Counted from the first letter of the stretch, positions 15,356 to 24,673 are shown. The stretch: DNA of 41,599 bases from Pseudomonadota bacterium (GCA_021847105.1 JAJZUT010000026.1:1-41599); one strand, 5' to 3'. Notes: generated by a model not told the origin, from the letters alone. Numbers and translations: made by a program.

Positions 15356-16780
15356 TCAGGCCTCATGCGCGTGCAGGAAGCGGAAGAACTCCACGCCCTC
15401 GCGCAGGCGCCGCTTGGTCATCTCCCAGCTGCGCAGCATCTCGCCGGTGAGCTCGGCGATCTTGCGCGGCCGGAAGTAAAAGCGCTTATAGAAGGTCTCC
15501 ACCGCATGGTAGATCTCCTTCGCCGGCAGGTGCGGATAGCTGATCGGGGAGAGCTGCACCCCGCGGTCGTTAACGAGGTTGAGGTTCTCGTAAGCGGTGA
15601 GCCAGCCATTCTCGACCGCCTCCTGGTACAGCTGCGTGCCCGGGTAGGGGGCGGCGAGGGAAACCTGGATGGTGTGCGGGTTGATGTCGACGGCGAACTG
15701 GATGGTCTCGCGGATGGTCTCGGCCGTCTCCCCGGGCAGACCGAGGATGAAGGTGCCGTGGATCACCACGCCGAGCTTGCGGCAGTCGCTGGTGAAGCGA
15801 CGTGCGATGTCGGTGCGCAGGCCCTTGCGGATGTTGTGCAGGATCTGATCGTTGCCGGACTCGTAGCCGACCAGCAGCAGCCGCAGGCCATTGTCCTTCA
15901 TGATCTTCAGCGTCTCGTAGGGCACGTTGGCCTTGGCATTGCAGGACCAGGTGACGCCGAGCTTGCCGAGCCCGCGGGCGATTTCCTCGACGCGTGGGCG
16001 GAAGTCGGTGAAGGTGTCATCGTCGAAGAAGATCTCCTTCACCTCGGGCATGTTCTCCTTGATCCAGCGCACCTCGTCGATGACGCTCTGCGCGCTGCGC
16101 ACGCGGTAGCGGTGTCCGCCGACGGTCTGCGGCCACAGGCAGAACGTGCACTTGGAACGGCAGCCGCGCCCCGTATAGAACGAGACGTACGGATGCTGCA
16201 GGTAGCCGATGAAGTAGTTGGGAATAGTCAGGTCGCGCTTGTAGACCGGGGTCACCCACGGCAGATCGTCCATGTTCTCGATCATCGCGCGCGCCGGATT
16301 GTGCTCGATCTGTCCGTCGGGGCGGCGGAACGAGAGGCCGGTGATGTCCTTGAACGGGCGGCCCTCGGCGACTTCCTTGCAGGTGTAGTCGAATTCCTCG
16401 CGCGCCACGAAATCGATCGCCGCAGAGGCCCCGAGCGAGCCGGCCGGATCGACTGCCACCTTGGCACCAACCATGCCGATCTTCAGGCGCGGGTTTTCCT
16501 CCTTCAGCAGCTCGGCCACTTTCGCGTCCGTCGGGAAGGACGGCGAGCTGGTGTGCATGATGACCAGGTCGTACTCGCGCGCGAGCGGTAGCACCTCGGC
16601 CATCGAGAGCCCGTCGGCCGGCGCATCGAGCAGCCGGCTCCCCGGCACCAGCGCCGCCGGCTGTGCCAGCCACGTCGGGTACCAAAAGGAGCGAATCTCC
16701 CGCTTGGCCTGATAGCGCGCTCCGGCGCCACCATCGAAGCCATCGAATGACGGGGGATGCAGGAACAGGGTTCTCATCAT
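15356..16780 (-). CDS. hpnJ: HpnJ, radical SAM enzyme for the hopanoid cyclitol ether
   Basis: 474 residues. An N-terminal cobalamin-binding-like domain (residues about 1-170, starting MMRTLFLHPPSFDGFDGGAG) is followed by a radical SAM domain with GRGCRSKCTFCLWPQ, giving the C-x3-C-x2-C cluster site. PEVKEIFFDDDTFTDF and GLRLLLVGYESGNDQILHNI are SAM-binding elements. HpnJ rearranges the glucosaminyl hopanoid to the cyclitol ether headgroup and works after HpnI and HpnK, both encoded beside it. It is separated by 12 bases from hpnI and 8 bases from hpnK. Confidence 0.9.
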   Translation of the reverse strand: MMRTLFLHPPSFDGFDGGAGARYQAKREIRSFWYPTWLAQPAALVPGSRLLDAPADGLSMAEVLPLAREYDLVIMHTSSPSFPTDAKVAELLKEENPRLKIGMVGAKVAVDPAGSLGASAAIDFVAREEFDYTCKEVAEGRPFKDITGLSFRRPDGQIEHNPARAMIENMDDLPWVTPVYKRDLTIPNYFIGYLQHPYVSFYTGRGCRSKCTFCLWPQTVGGHRYRVRSAQSVIDEVRWIKENMPEVKEIFFDDDTFTDFRPRVEEIARGLGKLGVTWSCNAKANVPYETLKIMKDNGLRLLLVGYESGNDQILHNIRKGLRTDIARRFTSDCRKLGVVIHGTFILGLPGETAETIRETIQFAVDINPHTIQVSLAAPYPGTQLYQEAVENGWLTAYENLNLVNDRGVQLSPISYPHLPAKEIYHAVETFYKRFYFRPRKIAELTGEMLRSWEMTKRRLREGVEFFRFLHAHEA

Positions 16781-16792
16781 GACTTCACGTCC

Positions 16793-17941
16793 TCAAGTAA
16801 TCGGGTGGGCCGAGCCGTCCCGGGCCACGCGGTATCGCATCTGGCGCCACTGCACTTCGCGGGTCGCGAAGCCCCAGCACCACAGCGCAAAGCCGAGCAG
16901 ATCGCTCACCGGCAGCAGCCACAGGCCCTGCCAGGCACGCCCGTCGGTGGGGCGCGGATCGCCGGCTGCGAAATGTAGCATTACACGGGCCGCTGCGGTG
17001 GCGAACAGCAGCGCGCCGGCCGCCGGCGCGCCACCCGCGAGCGCCCAGCCGAGCAGCGCCACGGGCAAGCTGAAGGTGACGCCAGCAGCGGCATAGCCGC
17101 CCGGCCGCACCGCCCGGATGGTGCGCAGCCAGCGCGTCACGTGCTGCACCAGCTGGCGCAGGCTGCGCTCGTCGATCGCGGTGTCCACCACCACTTCCGA
17201 CAGCACGGTGCGCAGTCCCTGGCGCCGGGTGAGCTCCCCGATGCGGTAATCGTCGGCCAGCTGATCGGCGATGGCCGCAAATCCGCCGATCGCCTCAAGC
17301 GCCGCGCGACGCAGCGCAATGGTGGCGCCGAAGGCGAAATCGCGCGAGCCGAACAGGGCCGCAACCCGTACCGAGGGCATGAACCAGTCGTTGACGAACA
17401 GCGCGCCGAGGCGCGAGTACAGCCCGGCGCCACCGTGCGCGTGTGCCGGGCGTCCGCGGTACGGGCAGGTGACGATCCCGACCGAGGGGTCCGCGAGCGG
17501 CGCGCAGACGCCGGCCAGGTAGCCCGGCGGCACGCGCACGTCGCTGTCGGCGAGCACCAGCCAGTCGTGACGGGCCGCGCGCATCATGTTGATGAGGTTG
17601 CTGACCTTGGCGCTGAATCCATGGCGGGTCGGATCGATCACCACCGCGATGTCGAGCGCGGGGTAGTGCTGCTGCAGGCCGCGCACGACCTGAAGCGCCG
17701 GGTCGGCCGGATCCTGCACGCCGAAAACGATCTGCAGGCCCGGATACGCCTGCTCGCACAGGCTGCGCAGTGCCTCGGCGAGCCCCGGCTCTGCGCCGCA
17801 CAGCGGCTTCAGCACGGTCACCGGCGATCGGTCGGCCGGTGGCGACAAACTGGTGATGTTGCGCGCCCGCCGCACCGCCAGATAGGCTGTGAGCGCATAA
17901 CCAAGCGCGGCGGCGCCGAGCAGCAGCCCGAGAGCGAGCAT
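16793..17941 (-). CDS. hpnI: HpnI, hopanoid N-acetylglucosamine glycosyltransferase
   Basis: 382 residues. An N-terminal membrane anchor (LALGLLLGAAALGYALTAYL) precedes a GT2 domain: PVTVLKPLCGAEPGLAEALR, the DxD motif WLVLADSDVRVPPG, the acceptor Asp region IADQLADDYRIGE and the QHVTRWLRTIR motif. Three hydrophobic segments close the protein. This is the ceramide-glucosyltransferase-like form used by HpnI to add N-acetylglucosamine to bacteriohopanetetrol. It is the first gene of the leftward operon; GTTATA at 17954-17959 reads TATAAC on this strand, a likely -10 element. Confidence 0.88.
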   Translation of the reverse strand: MLALGLLLGAAALGYALTAYLAVRRARNITSLSPPADRSPVTVLKPLCGAEPGLAEALRSLCEQAYPGLQIVFGVQDPADPALQVVRGLQQHYPALDIAVVIDPTRHGFSAKVSNLINMMRAARHDWLVLADSDVRVPPGYLAGVCAPLADPSVGIVTCPYRGRPAHAHGGAGLYSRLGALFVNDWFMPSVRVAALFGSRDFAFGATIALRRAALEAIGGFAAIADQLADDYRIGELTRRQGLRTVLSEVVVDTAIDERSLRQLVQHVTRWLRTIRAVRPGGYAAAGVTFSLPVALLGWALAGGAPAAGALLFATAAARVMLHFAAGDPRPTDGRAWQGLWLLPVSDLLGFALWCWGFATREVQWRQMRYRVARDGSAHPIT

Positions 17942-18102
17942 GATCCTTGAGGAGTTATACTGAACGTGATGCGGGTAATCATGTCCAAAGGAATCCCAAC
18001 GTCCCGGGCTGCCATGAACGACAGATCTCCAGGCTTGCGATCCTCTGAACGTCCTGAACCCATAGGGTACACGGTTGCGCCGGCGCCGGGGGGCGTGGCG
18101 TG
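17942..18102. promoter_or_regulatory. Divergent promoter region between the two hopanoid operons
   Basis: 161 bases between hpnI (leftward) and idi (rightward). It is AT-richer than its surroundings. TATAAC is present on the minus strand (17954-17959) just before the hpnI ribosome site AAGGA. Shared control of the two halves of the pathway is plausible; no clear operator palindrome was seen. Confidence 0.45.
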
Positions 18103-18702
18103 ATGGATCATGGGGATACCCCGTGCGAGCTGTTGCCGGAAGGCGACAGTGTGCTGGGCGGCGATGCGCTCATTCTGGTCGATGAAGCCGACCGTGAGGT
18201 CGGGCACGCCAGCCGCGCGCGCTGCCACGAAGGGGGCGGGCTGTTGCATCGGGCATTCTCGCTGTTCGTGTTCAATGCGGACGGCGAGCTGCTGATTCAG
18301 CAACGGGCCGCAGGCAAGCGCCTCTGGCCGCTATACTGGTCGAACAGCTGCTGCAGCCACCCGCGGCGCGCCGAGAGCATGGACTCGGCGATTCATCGGC
18401 GGCTGCACGAGGAACTTGGGCTCGACTGCCCCTTGCATTTTCTGTTTAAATTCAAGTATCAAGCACAGTTTGACGGAGCCGGTGCCGAGCACGAGCTGTG
18501 CTCGGTGTTCATCGGTCGCAGTGCAACGCCGCTCGTGTGCGCCAATCAGAGCGAGGTGGCCGCGTGGCGCTGGATCGCTCCCGAGGCGCTCGATGCCGAG
18601 ATGAGCGCTGGCACGGGGCGGTTCACCCCCTGGTTCATCCAGGAGTGGGCGCGGATCAGACAGGATCACCAGCCAGCGGTGCGCGCGCTCGGGCGCGGCT
18701 AG
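18103..18702 (+). CDS. idi: Isopentenyl-diphosphate delta-isomerase (type 1, Nudix)
   Basis: 199 residues. Type 1 IPP isomerase features: LLHRAFSLFVFNADGELLIQ, the catalytic Cys region LYWSNSCCSHPRR, the Nudix-like helix AIHRRLHEELGL with metal-binding Glu, and the second Glu in AGAEHELCSVF. It interconverts IPP and DMAPP, feeding the farnesyl synthase encoded two genes on. ATG 18103 follows a G-rich ribosome site; a GTG directly before it is possible. A GC hairpin follows, then hpnH. Confidence 0.9.
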   Translation: MDHGDTPCELLPEGDSVLGGDALILVDEADREVGHASRARCHEGGGLLHRAFSLFVFNADGELLIQQRAAGKRLWPLYWSNSCCSHPRRAESMDSAIHRRLHEELGLDCPLHFLFKFKYQAQFDGAGAEHELCSVFIGRSATPLVCANQSEVAAWRWIAPEALDAEMSAGTGRFTPWFIQEWARIRQDHQPAVRALGRG

Positions 18703-18717
18703 GCTGACCAGACACCG

Positions 18718-18738
18718 CGGCTCCGGCAACCGGAGCCG
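18718..18738 (+). terminator. Short GC hairpin between idi and hpnH
   Basis: CGGCTCCGG (18718-18726) pairs perfectly with CCGGAGCCG (18730-18738) over a CAA loop, just after idi. There is no T-run. It is probably a transcript-tuning or stability element within the operon. Confidence 0.4.
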
Positions 18739-18778
18739 GCCGGCGGCCCGCGCGTCGGCACAACCTTGGGAGACGGAT

Positions 18779-19936
18779 TTGGGTATTCCGCTAATTCAAC
18801 AGTACCGGGTCGCCCGTTACATCCTCGGCCGCAAACTGCGCGGGCAGAAGCGCTATCCGCTCGTGTTGATGCTCGAGCCGCTGTTCCAGTGCAACCTCGC
18901 GTGCGCCGGTTGCGGCAAGATCGACTATCCGAAGGACATCCTGCAACAGCGCCTCTCGGTCGAGGCGGCGCTCGGGGCCGTGGACGAGTGCGGCGCGCCG
19001 ATGGTGTCGATTCCCGGCGGCGAGCCGCTGATCCACAAGGAGATGCCCGAGATCGTCGCCGGCATCGTCGCGCGCAAGCGCTTCGTGTACCTGTGCACCA
19101 ACGCGATCCTGCTCGCCAAGCACATCGACGAGTACCAGCCCTCGCCCTATCTGACCTTCTCGATTCACCTCGATGGCAACCGCGAGCGGCACGACGAGTC
19201 GGTGTGTCAGGAAGGGGTGTTCGACAAGGCGGTCGCCGCGATCCGCCTGGCGCGCTCGAAGGGCTTTCGCGTGACCATCAACTGCACGTTGTTCCAGCAG
19301 GAAGACCCGGACGACGTCGCGAGTTTCTTCGACATGGCCATGCAGCTCGGTATCGAGGGCATCATGGTTTCGCCGGGCTACAGCTACCAGCACGCACCCC
19401 GTCAGGACGTGTTCCTCGGGCGCAACGCGAGCAAGACACTGTTCCGCGAGATCTTCAAGCGCGGTCGCGATCGGAGCGCCCGCTGGGCGTTCAATCATTC
19501 CTCGTTGTTCCTCGATTTTCTCGCCGGCAATCAGGCCTACCAGTGCACCCCGTGGAGCACTCCGACCTACAACATCTTCGGCTGGCAGCGGCCGTGTTAC
19601 CTGCTCACCGGCGAGGGGTACGCGACGAGTTTCCGCTCGCTGATGGAGGACACCGCCTGGGAGCGCTACGGCGTCGGGCGCAATCCTCTCTGCAACAATT
19701 GCATGGCGCACTGCGGTTACGAAGGCACGGCCGTCGATGATGCGTTCGCACACCCGCTGAAGGCGCTGTGGCGCTCGCTGCGCGGGCCGCGGCTCGAGGG
19801 GCCGATGGCCCCGGATCTGCCCGTGGTCTATCAGGAGCCGCCGTTGAAGACGACGGCCCCCGCTGAGGTGAAGATTCCCCTCAGCGAGGTGCGCAGCAGC
19901 GCGAACCGGGAAGACCGCCGTGTCAGCGGCGCCTGA
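18779..19936 (+). CDS. hpnH: HpnH, radical SAM adenosylhopane synthase
   Basis: 385 residues. The radical SAM site is FQCNLACAGCGKIDYP (C-x3-C-x2-C), followed by VSIPGGEPLIHKEMPEIV and the C-terminal cysteine cluster NPLCNNCMAHCGYEGT for a second iron-sulfur group (SPASM-like). HpnH links the 5'-deoxyadenosyl radical to diploptene to form adenosylhopane, the first side-chain step. Translation starts at TTG: GGGAG (18768-18772) sits six bases before TTG 18779, and MGIPLIQQYRVARYILGRKL is the conserved family start. Its last 17 bases overlap ispA. Confidence 0.92.
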   Translation: MGIPLIQQYRVARYILGRKLRGQKRYPLVLMLEPLFQCNLACAGCGKIDYPKDILQQRLSVEAALGAVDECGAPMVSIPGGEPLIHKEMPEIVAGIVARKRFVYLCTNAILLAKHIDEYQPSPYLTFSIHLDGNRERHDESVCQEGVFDKAVAAIRLARSKGFRVTINCTLFQQEDPDDVASFFDMAMQLGIEGIMVSPGYSYQHAPRQDVFLGRNASKTLFREIFKRGRDRSARWAFNHSSLFLDFLAGNQAYQCTPWSTPTYNIFGWQRPCYLLTGEGYATSFRSLMEDTAWERYGVGRNPLCNNCMAHCGYEGTAVDDAFAHPLKALWRSLRGPRLEGPMAPDLPVVYQEPPLKTTAPAEVKIPLSEVRSSANREDRRVSGA

Positions 19937-20825
19937 GGTATTCGGCGCGCAGCTCGAGCAGTGGCGCGCGCACATGGAGGATGCGCTCTCGAGTCGCCTG
20001 CCGTCGGCTGAGCGGCTGCCGGAGCGACTGCACGCGGCGATGCGCTACAGCGTGCTCGGCGGCGGCAAGCGCGTGCGTCCGATCCTGTTGTTCGCCACCG
20101 CGCGCGCGCTCGGCCTGACCGAGCGCGAAGTCGAGGCCGCTGCGTGCGCCCTCGAGCTGGTCCACGTGTACTCGCTGGTGCACGATGATCTGCCGGCGAT
20201 GGACGATGACGATCTGCGCCGCGGCCGGCCCACCTGCCACAAGGCCTTCGATGAGGCCACCGCGCTGTTGGTCGGGGACGCGCTGCAGTCGCTCGCCTTC
20301 GAGCTGCTGGCGCGCGATCCGGGCCTGCCGGACTCCTCTGCGGTGCGGGTGCGTCTGGTCGGTCTGCTCGCCGAGGCGATTGGCAGCGTCGGCATGGCCG
20401 GTGGCCAGGCCATCGACCTCGAGTCCGAGGGGCACCGACTCGATATCGAGCAGATCGAGCGCATGCACTCGCTGAAGACCGGCGCGCTGATCCGTGCCAG
20501 CGTCATGATGGGGGCGGCGTGCGTGGCGCAGCTCGATCCGGCTCTGGAGCGCGCGCTCGCCGGCTTCGCCGCACCAATCGGCCTCGCTTTCCAGATCCAG
20601 GATGATCTGCTCGATGTGCTCAGCGACACCGCCACGCTCGGCAAGACCGCACAGTCGGACCGCGAGCGGGGCAAGTCGACTCATCCGGCGATCCTCGGCA
20701 TTGCGGCCTCGCAGGAGCGCGTGCGACGGTTGAGCGGCGCGGCGCTCGATTCGCTTGCGCCGTTCGGGGCGCGGGCCGATGCCTTGCGCGCAGTGGCCGA
20801 CTGGCTGCTCGCGCGGCGCAATTGA
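19920..20825 (+). CDS. ispA: Farnesyl diphosphate synthase
   Basis: 301 residues, the usual length for bacterial IspA. The first Asp-rich motif is LVHDDLPAMDDDDLRRG, the second FQIQDDLLDV, and LGGGKRVRPIL and MHSLKTGALI are substrate sites. It makes C15 farnesyl diphosphate for squalene. GTG start inside the end of hpnH (17-base overlap). The pair of small residues before the first motif favours C15 product, consistent with the squalene synthase that follows. Geranylgeranyl synthesis cannot be excluded from sequence alone. Confidence 0.9.
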   Translation: MSAAPEVFGAQLEQWRAHMEDALSSRLPSAERLPERLHAAMRYSVLGGGKRVRPILLFATARALGLTEREVEAAACALELVHVYSLVHDDLPAMDDDDLRRGRPTCHKAFDEATALLVGDALQSLAFELLARDPGLPDSSAVRVRLVGLLAEAIGSVGMAGGQAIDLESEGHRLDIEQIERMHSLKTGALIRASVMMGAACVAQLDPALERALAGFAAPIGLAFQIQDDLLDVLSDTATLGKTAQSDRERGKSTHPAILGIAASQERVRRLSGAALDSLAPFGARADALRAVADWLLARRN

Positions 20826-20841
20826 CCGGCAGAGGAAGCGC

Positions 20842-21984
20842 ATGTCAGAACTGCCCGTGTCCGATGAGGCCTACCAGGACGAGATCCTGCCGCACGTCTC
20901 GCGCACCTTTGCGCTGACGATTCCGCAGCTGCCGGCGGCGCTGCGCACGGCGGTGACGAGCGCGTATCTGCTGTGCCGCATCGCCGACACCATCGAGGAC
21001 GAGCCGGCGCTCGCGGCCGAGGACACCTACCGCTTCCTGCGCCGCTTCACGCGCGTGGTGCAGGGGAAAGAGGACGCCGGACAATTCGCGCGCGAGGTGC
21101 TGCCGCGACTCACCGAGCGCACGCTGCCTGCCGAGCGCGATCTGCTCGCCAACACCGCGCGTGTGATGCGCGTGGTCGAGCGTTTTGAGCCGCGCCAGCG
21201 CGCCGCGATTCGCCGCTGCATCGAAGTGATGAGCCACGGCATGCATCAGTTCCAGCGCACCGCCAGCGTGCGCGGGCTGGCGCGTTCGAGCGATCTCGAT
21301 GCGTACTGTTATTACGTGGCGGGCATCGTCGGGGAGACGCTGACCGAGCTGTTCTGCGGCTACTCGCGGCAGATCGAGCGTCATCACGCCGAGCTCTATG
21401 CGCTCGCCCCGTCCTTCGGCCAGGGTCTGCAGATGACCAACATCCTGAAGGATGTCTGGGAAGACCGCGCCCGCGGGGCCTGCTGGCTGCCGCAGGAGCT
21501 CTTTACCCGCCACGGCGTCGATCTCGCCGCCCTCAGCGCCGAGTCGAGCGATGCGCGCTTCCAGGCCGGTATGCTCGAGCTGATCGGGGTCGCGCACCGG
21601 CACCTGCGCAATGCGCTTGCCTTTACGCTGCTGATCCCGGGCGAGGAGGTTGGCATCCGCCGCTTCTGCCTGTGGGCGATCGGATTGGCGGCGCTGACGC
21701 TGCGCAAGATTCAGGACAACCCGGGGTTCACCTCCGGCCGCCAGGTCAAGGTGTCGCGCTCGGCGGTGGCGATGACCCAGACTCTGACCAACCTCTCGGT
21801 GCGCAACGACGGCATGTTGCGGCGGCTGTTTGAGCGGGCCGCTCGCGGTCTGCCGCTCGCCGCGGGTGAGGTGCCGCTGCGCCCGGCTGGCGTACCCTCC
21901 GGAGCATTCGCCGAAACGGAAGAAGAAGAGGAAAACACCGCAGCCTATACCGGCGGTGTGCAGTGGGGGGGACGGTCACCATGA
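20842..21984 (+). CDS. sqs: Squalene synthase (single-enzyme Sqs type)
   Basis: 380 residues. Conserved elements: VSRTFALTIPQLP, first Asp motif CRIADTIEDE (D49-T-I-E-D53), CYYVAGIVGETLTELF, and second Asp motif QMTNILKDVWEDRARGACWL. The C-terminal half KIQDNPGFTSGRQVKVSRS belongs to the eukaryote-like/Methylococcus-type squalene synthase rather than to HpnC or HpnD. The enzyme joins two farnesyl diphosphates and reduces the product to squalene with NADPH. ATG 20842 after AGAGGAAG; the stop overlaps the shc start as ATGA. An acidic tail (ETEEEEENT) is present. Confidence 0.87.
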   Translation: MSELPVSDEAYQDEILPHVSRTFALTIPQLPAALRTAVTSAYLLCRIADTIEDEPALAAEDTYRFLRRFTRVVQGKEDAGQFAREVLPRLTERTLPAERDLLANTARVMRVVERFEPRQRAAIRRCIEVMSHGMHQFQRTASVRGLARSSDLDAYCYYVAGIVGETLTELFCGYSRQIERHHAELYALAPSFGQGLQMTNILKDVWEDRARGACWLPQELFTRHGVDLAALSAESSDARFQAGMLELIGVAHRHLRNALAFTLLIPGEEVGIRRFCLWAIGLAALTLRKIQDNPGFTSGRQVKVSRSAVAMTQTLTNLSVRNDGMLRRLFERAARGLPLAAGEVPLRPAGVPSGAFAETEEEEENTAAYTGGVQWGGRSP

Positions 21985-23933
21985 ACGTGGAATCGCAGGC
22001 CGTGGCGCTCGAGGCGTCGCGCGGTATGGAACCGGCGGCGCGCGCTGGACGGCTCGAGCGGGCGATCCGTGCCGCGAGCGAGGCGCTGATTGCGCTGCAG
22101 CGCGACGATGGGCACTGGGTGTTCGAGCTCGAGGCCGACTGCACCATCCCGGCCGAATACATCCTGATGATGCACTATCTGGATGAAATCGACGCAGCGC
22201 TCGAGCAGCGCATCGCGGTCTATCTGCGTGCGCATCAGCAGCCCGGCGGCGGCTGGCCGCTCTATGAGGGCGGTGAGCTCGATCTGTCCTGCAGCGTCAA
22301 GGCGTATTTCGCGCTCAAGCTCGCGGGCGACGATCCAGATAGCCCGCACATGCAGCGGGCGCGCGCGGCGATTCTCGCGCGCGGCGGGGCGGCGCACACC
22401 AACGTGTTCACGCGCATCGCGCTCGCGCTGTTCGGCGAGGTGCCGTGGCGGGCGGTGCCCTACATCCCGGTGGAGATCATGCTCCTGCCGCGGTGGTTCC
22501 CATTTCACCTCGAGAAGGTTTCGTACTGGTCGCGCACCGTGATGGTGCCGCTGTTCGTGCTCTGCACCCTCAAGCCCCGAGCGCGCAATCCGCGCGGGGT
22601 CAACGTCCGTGAGCTGTTCACGACCCCGCCGGAGCACGAGCGGCATTACTTCCGCCTGCCGCAGCAGGGCCGGGCGCTCGCGCGGGTGTTCTTCACACTC
22701 GATCGGGTGTTCCGTGTGATCGATCCCGTGATCCCGGGGGCGATGCGCCGGCGCGCCATTGCGCGGGCCGAGGCGTGGACGCTCGAGCGGCTGAACGGGG
22801 AAGACGGCCTCGGGGCGATCTTCCCGGCCATGGTGAATGCGCTCGAGATGATGGTGCTGCTCGGCTACCCCGCGGATGACCCGCGGCGTGTGACGGCCAA
22901 GCGCGCCATCGACAAACTGCTGGTCGAACAGGGCGATCGCGCGTACTGCCAGCCGTGCGTCTCCCCGGTGTGGGACACGGGGCTCGCCTGTCTCGCGCTG
23001 CAAACTGCCGGGGATGAGCAGAGTCTGGCGGCCGCGCAGCGCGGCCTCGACTGGCTGCGTGCACGCCAGGTGCTCGATATCGTCGGGGACTGGTGCGCTC
23101 GCCGGCCGCGGCTCGCGCCCGGCGGTTGGCCATTTCAGTACGGCAACGCGCACTATCCGGATCTCGATGACACCGCGGTGATCGCCTGGTCGATGCACCA
23201 GGCGGCAGCGCCGCAACGTTACGGCGAGGCGATCGAACGTGCGCTCGAGTGGTTGGCGGGCATGCAGAGCAGGAACGGCGGCTTTGCCGCCTTCGACGCC
23301 GACAACACGCACTATCGGTTGAATCTCATTCCGTTCGCCGATCATGGCGCGCTGCTCGATCCGCCGACCGTCGATGTCACCGCGCGCGTGGTCACGCTCC
23401 TGGCGCGCGTGGGGCGTGCCGAGGATCGAGCGATCCTCGCGCGTGCACTTGAGTACCTCAAGGCCGAACAGGAGGCGGACGGCTCGTGGTTCGGCCGCTG
23501 GGGCACCAATTACATCTACGGCACCTGGTCGGTGCTGGTGGCGCTCGAGGCGGCCGGAGTCGATGCCGCCGACCCGATGGTGCGCCGCGCGGTCGAGTGG
23601 CTGCTCGCGCGCCAGAACGCCGACGGCGGCTGGGGCGAGAGCAACGACAGCTATGATCGGGCGCGCTACGGCGAGCAGCCCTTCCCGAGCACCCCGTATC
23701 AGACCGCCTGGGCCCTGCTCGGACTGATCGCCGCCGGCGAGCGCGATCATGTTGCCGTGCGCCGCGGCGTCGAGTTCCTCCTGCAGACTCAGGAGCAGGG
23801 TCTGTGGACGCATCCGAGCTTCACCGCGCCGGGCTTTCCACGAGTGTTCTATCTGAAATATCACGGCTATCCGGCGTTCTTTCCGCTCTGGGCGCTTGCC
23901 GCCTATCGTCACGGGAGGTCGCGGGCTCCTTGA
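21981..23933 (+). CDS. shc: Squalene-hopene cyclase
   Basis: 650 residues, normal for bacterial Shc (HpnF). The catalytic acid motif DLDDTA is at residues 394-399, where the middle Asp protonates squalene. QW repeats are visible, for example LIALQRDDGHWVFELEADC, YLRAHQQPGGGWPLYEGGEL and LLARQNADGGWGESNDSY. It cyclises squalene to hopene/diplopterol at the inner membrane. ATG 21981 follows a GGGGGGGA ribosome site and overlaps the sqs stop (ATGA); the stop overlaps the TTG start of hpnG. Confidence 0.95.
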   Translation: MNVESQAVALEASRGMEPAARAGRLERAIRAASEALIALQRDDGHWVFELEADCTIPAEYILMMHYLDEIDAALEQRIAVYLRAHQQPGGGWPLYEGGELDLSCSVKAYFALKLAGDDPDSPHMQRARAAILARGGAAHTNVFTRIALALFGEVPWRAVPYIPVEIMLLPRWFPFHLEKVSYWSRTVMVPLFVLCTLKPRARNPRGVNVRELFTTPPEHERHYFRLPQQGRALARVFFTLDRVFRVIDPVIPGAMRRRAIARAEAWTLERLNGEDGLGAIFPAMVNALEMMVLLGYPADDPRRVTAKRAIDKLLVEQGDRAYCQPCVSPVWDTGLACLALQTAGDEQSLAAAQRGLDWLRARQVLDIVGDWCARRPRLAPGGWPFQYGNAHYPDLDDTAVIAWSMHQAAAPQRYGEAIERALEWLAGMQSRNGGFAAFDADNTHYRLNLIPFADHGALLDPPTVDVTARVVTLLARVGRAEDRAILARALEYLKAEQEADGSWFGRWGTNYIYGTWSVLVALEAAGVDAADPMVRRAVEWLLARQNADGGWGESNDSYDRARYGEQPFPSTPYQTAWALLGLIAAGERDHVAVRRGVEFLLQTQEQGLWTHPSFTAPGFPRVFYLKYHGYPAFFPLWALAAYRHGRSRAP

Positions 23934-24673
23934 ACCGCGTGGGTATCGTCGCGGCGCTCGCCTCCGAGGCGCGCGCGCTTGCCCCGGGGCATCCCGCCCT
24001 TGCCGCCGGCGGGGAGGTCGTGCAGCTGGAGGACGAGTCGCTGCTCACGGTGAGCGGCATGGGCTGGGATGCGGCCCATGCGGGCGCATTGCGGCTCGCG
24101 CGCGCCGGTGCAACGGCCCTCGCGAGCTTTGGCACCGCCGGCGCGCTCGACCCGTCGCTCGAGTGCGGCGCGGTTCTGCTGCCGCGCGAGGTCCATACAC
24201 TCGACGGTGAGCCACTGCCGACGCATGCGCGCTGGCGCGAGGCGGTGCTCGGGGCGATGCCGCGTGACTGTCACCTCAGCGACGGCCCGTTGCTCTGCAG
24301 CCGCGAGCCGATCGGCACACGGCTCGACAAGGCGATCGCTTGGCGGGAGAGCGGCTGCGTGGCCGTTGACATGGAGAGTGCCGCGGTGGCGCGTTTTGCC
24401 GCCGATGCGGCCGTGCCGTTTCTCGTGCTGCGGGTCATCGTCGATACCGCCGCCGACGAGCTGCCCCAGGCGGTGCTCGCCGCCAGCCGGGCCGGACAGG
24501 TTGCGATCGGCCGGCTGTTGGCCGGCCTTGTGCTGGCGCCCTGGAGCGTTGCGGCGGTGCGCGAACTCGCCCGGCGCTTTCGCATGGCCTGCGACATGCT
24601 CTCGCGGCTTGCCGAGCCGGGGCTGCCGGTGCGGCGCGCACTCAGCGGCGAGTGCTGGCGGGAGGCGCATTGA
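23930..24673 (+). CDS. hpnG: HpnG, adenosylhopane nucleosidase
   Basis: 247 residues of the purine-nucleoside phosphorylase/MTA nucleosidase fold: VGIVAALASEARAL at the start, SFGTAGALDPSLECGAVLLP, and the ribose-binding CVAVDMESAAVARFA near residues 142-156. HpnG removes adenine from adenosylhopane to give ribosylhopane or its phosphate. The TTG start overlaps the shc stop as TTGA, with GGGAGG (23913-23918) 11 bases upstream. GTG 23939 is the alternative. It is followed immediately by hpnA using the same TTGA overlap. Confidence 0.88.
   Translation: MNRVGIVAALASEARALAPGHPALAAGGEVVQLEDESLLTVSGMGWDAAHAGALRLARAGATALASFGTAGALDPSLECGAVLLPREVHTLDGEPLPTHARWREAVLGAMPRDCHLSDGPLLCSREPIGTRLDKAIAWRESGCVAVDMESAAVARFAADAAVPFLVLRVIVDTAADELPQAVLAASRAGQVAIGRLLAGLVLAPWSVAAVRELARRFRMACDMLSRLAEPGLPVRRALSGECWREAH

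Noticed and set aside
21945..23912. 655-codon open frame antisense to shc
   Set aside because: Shadow of the cyclase gene, which has the DLDDTA motif and QW repeats; the antisense protein has no recognisable domain.
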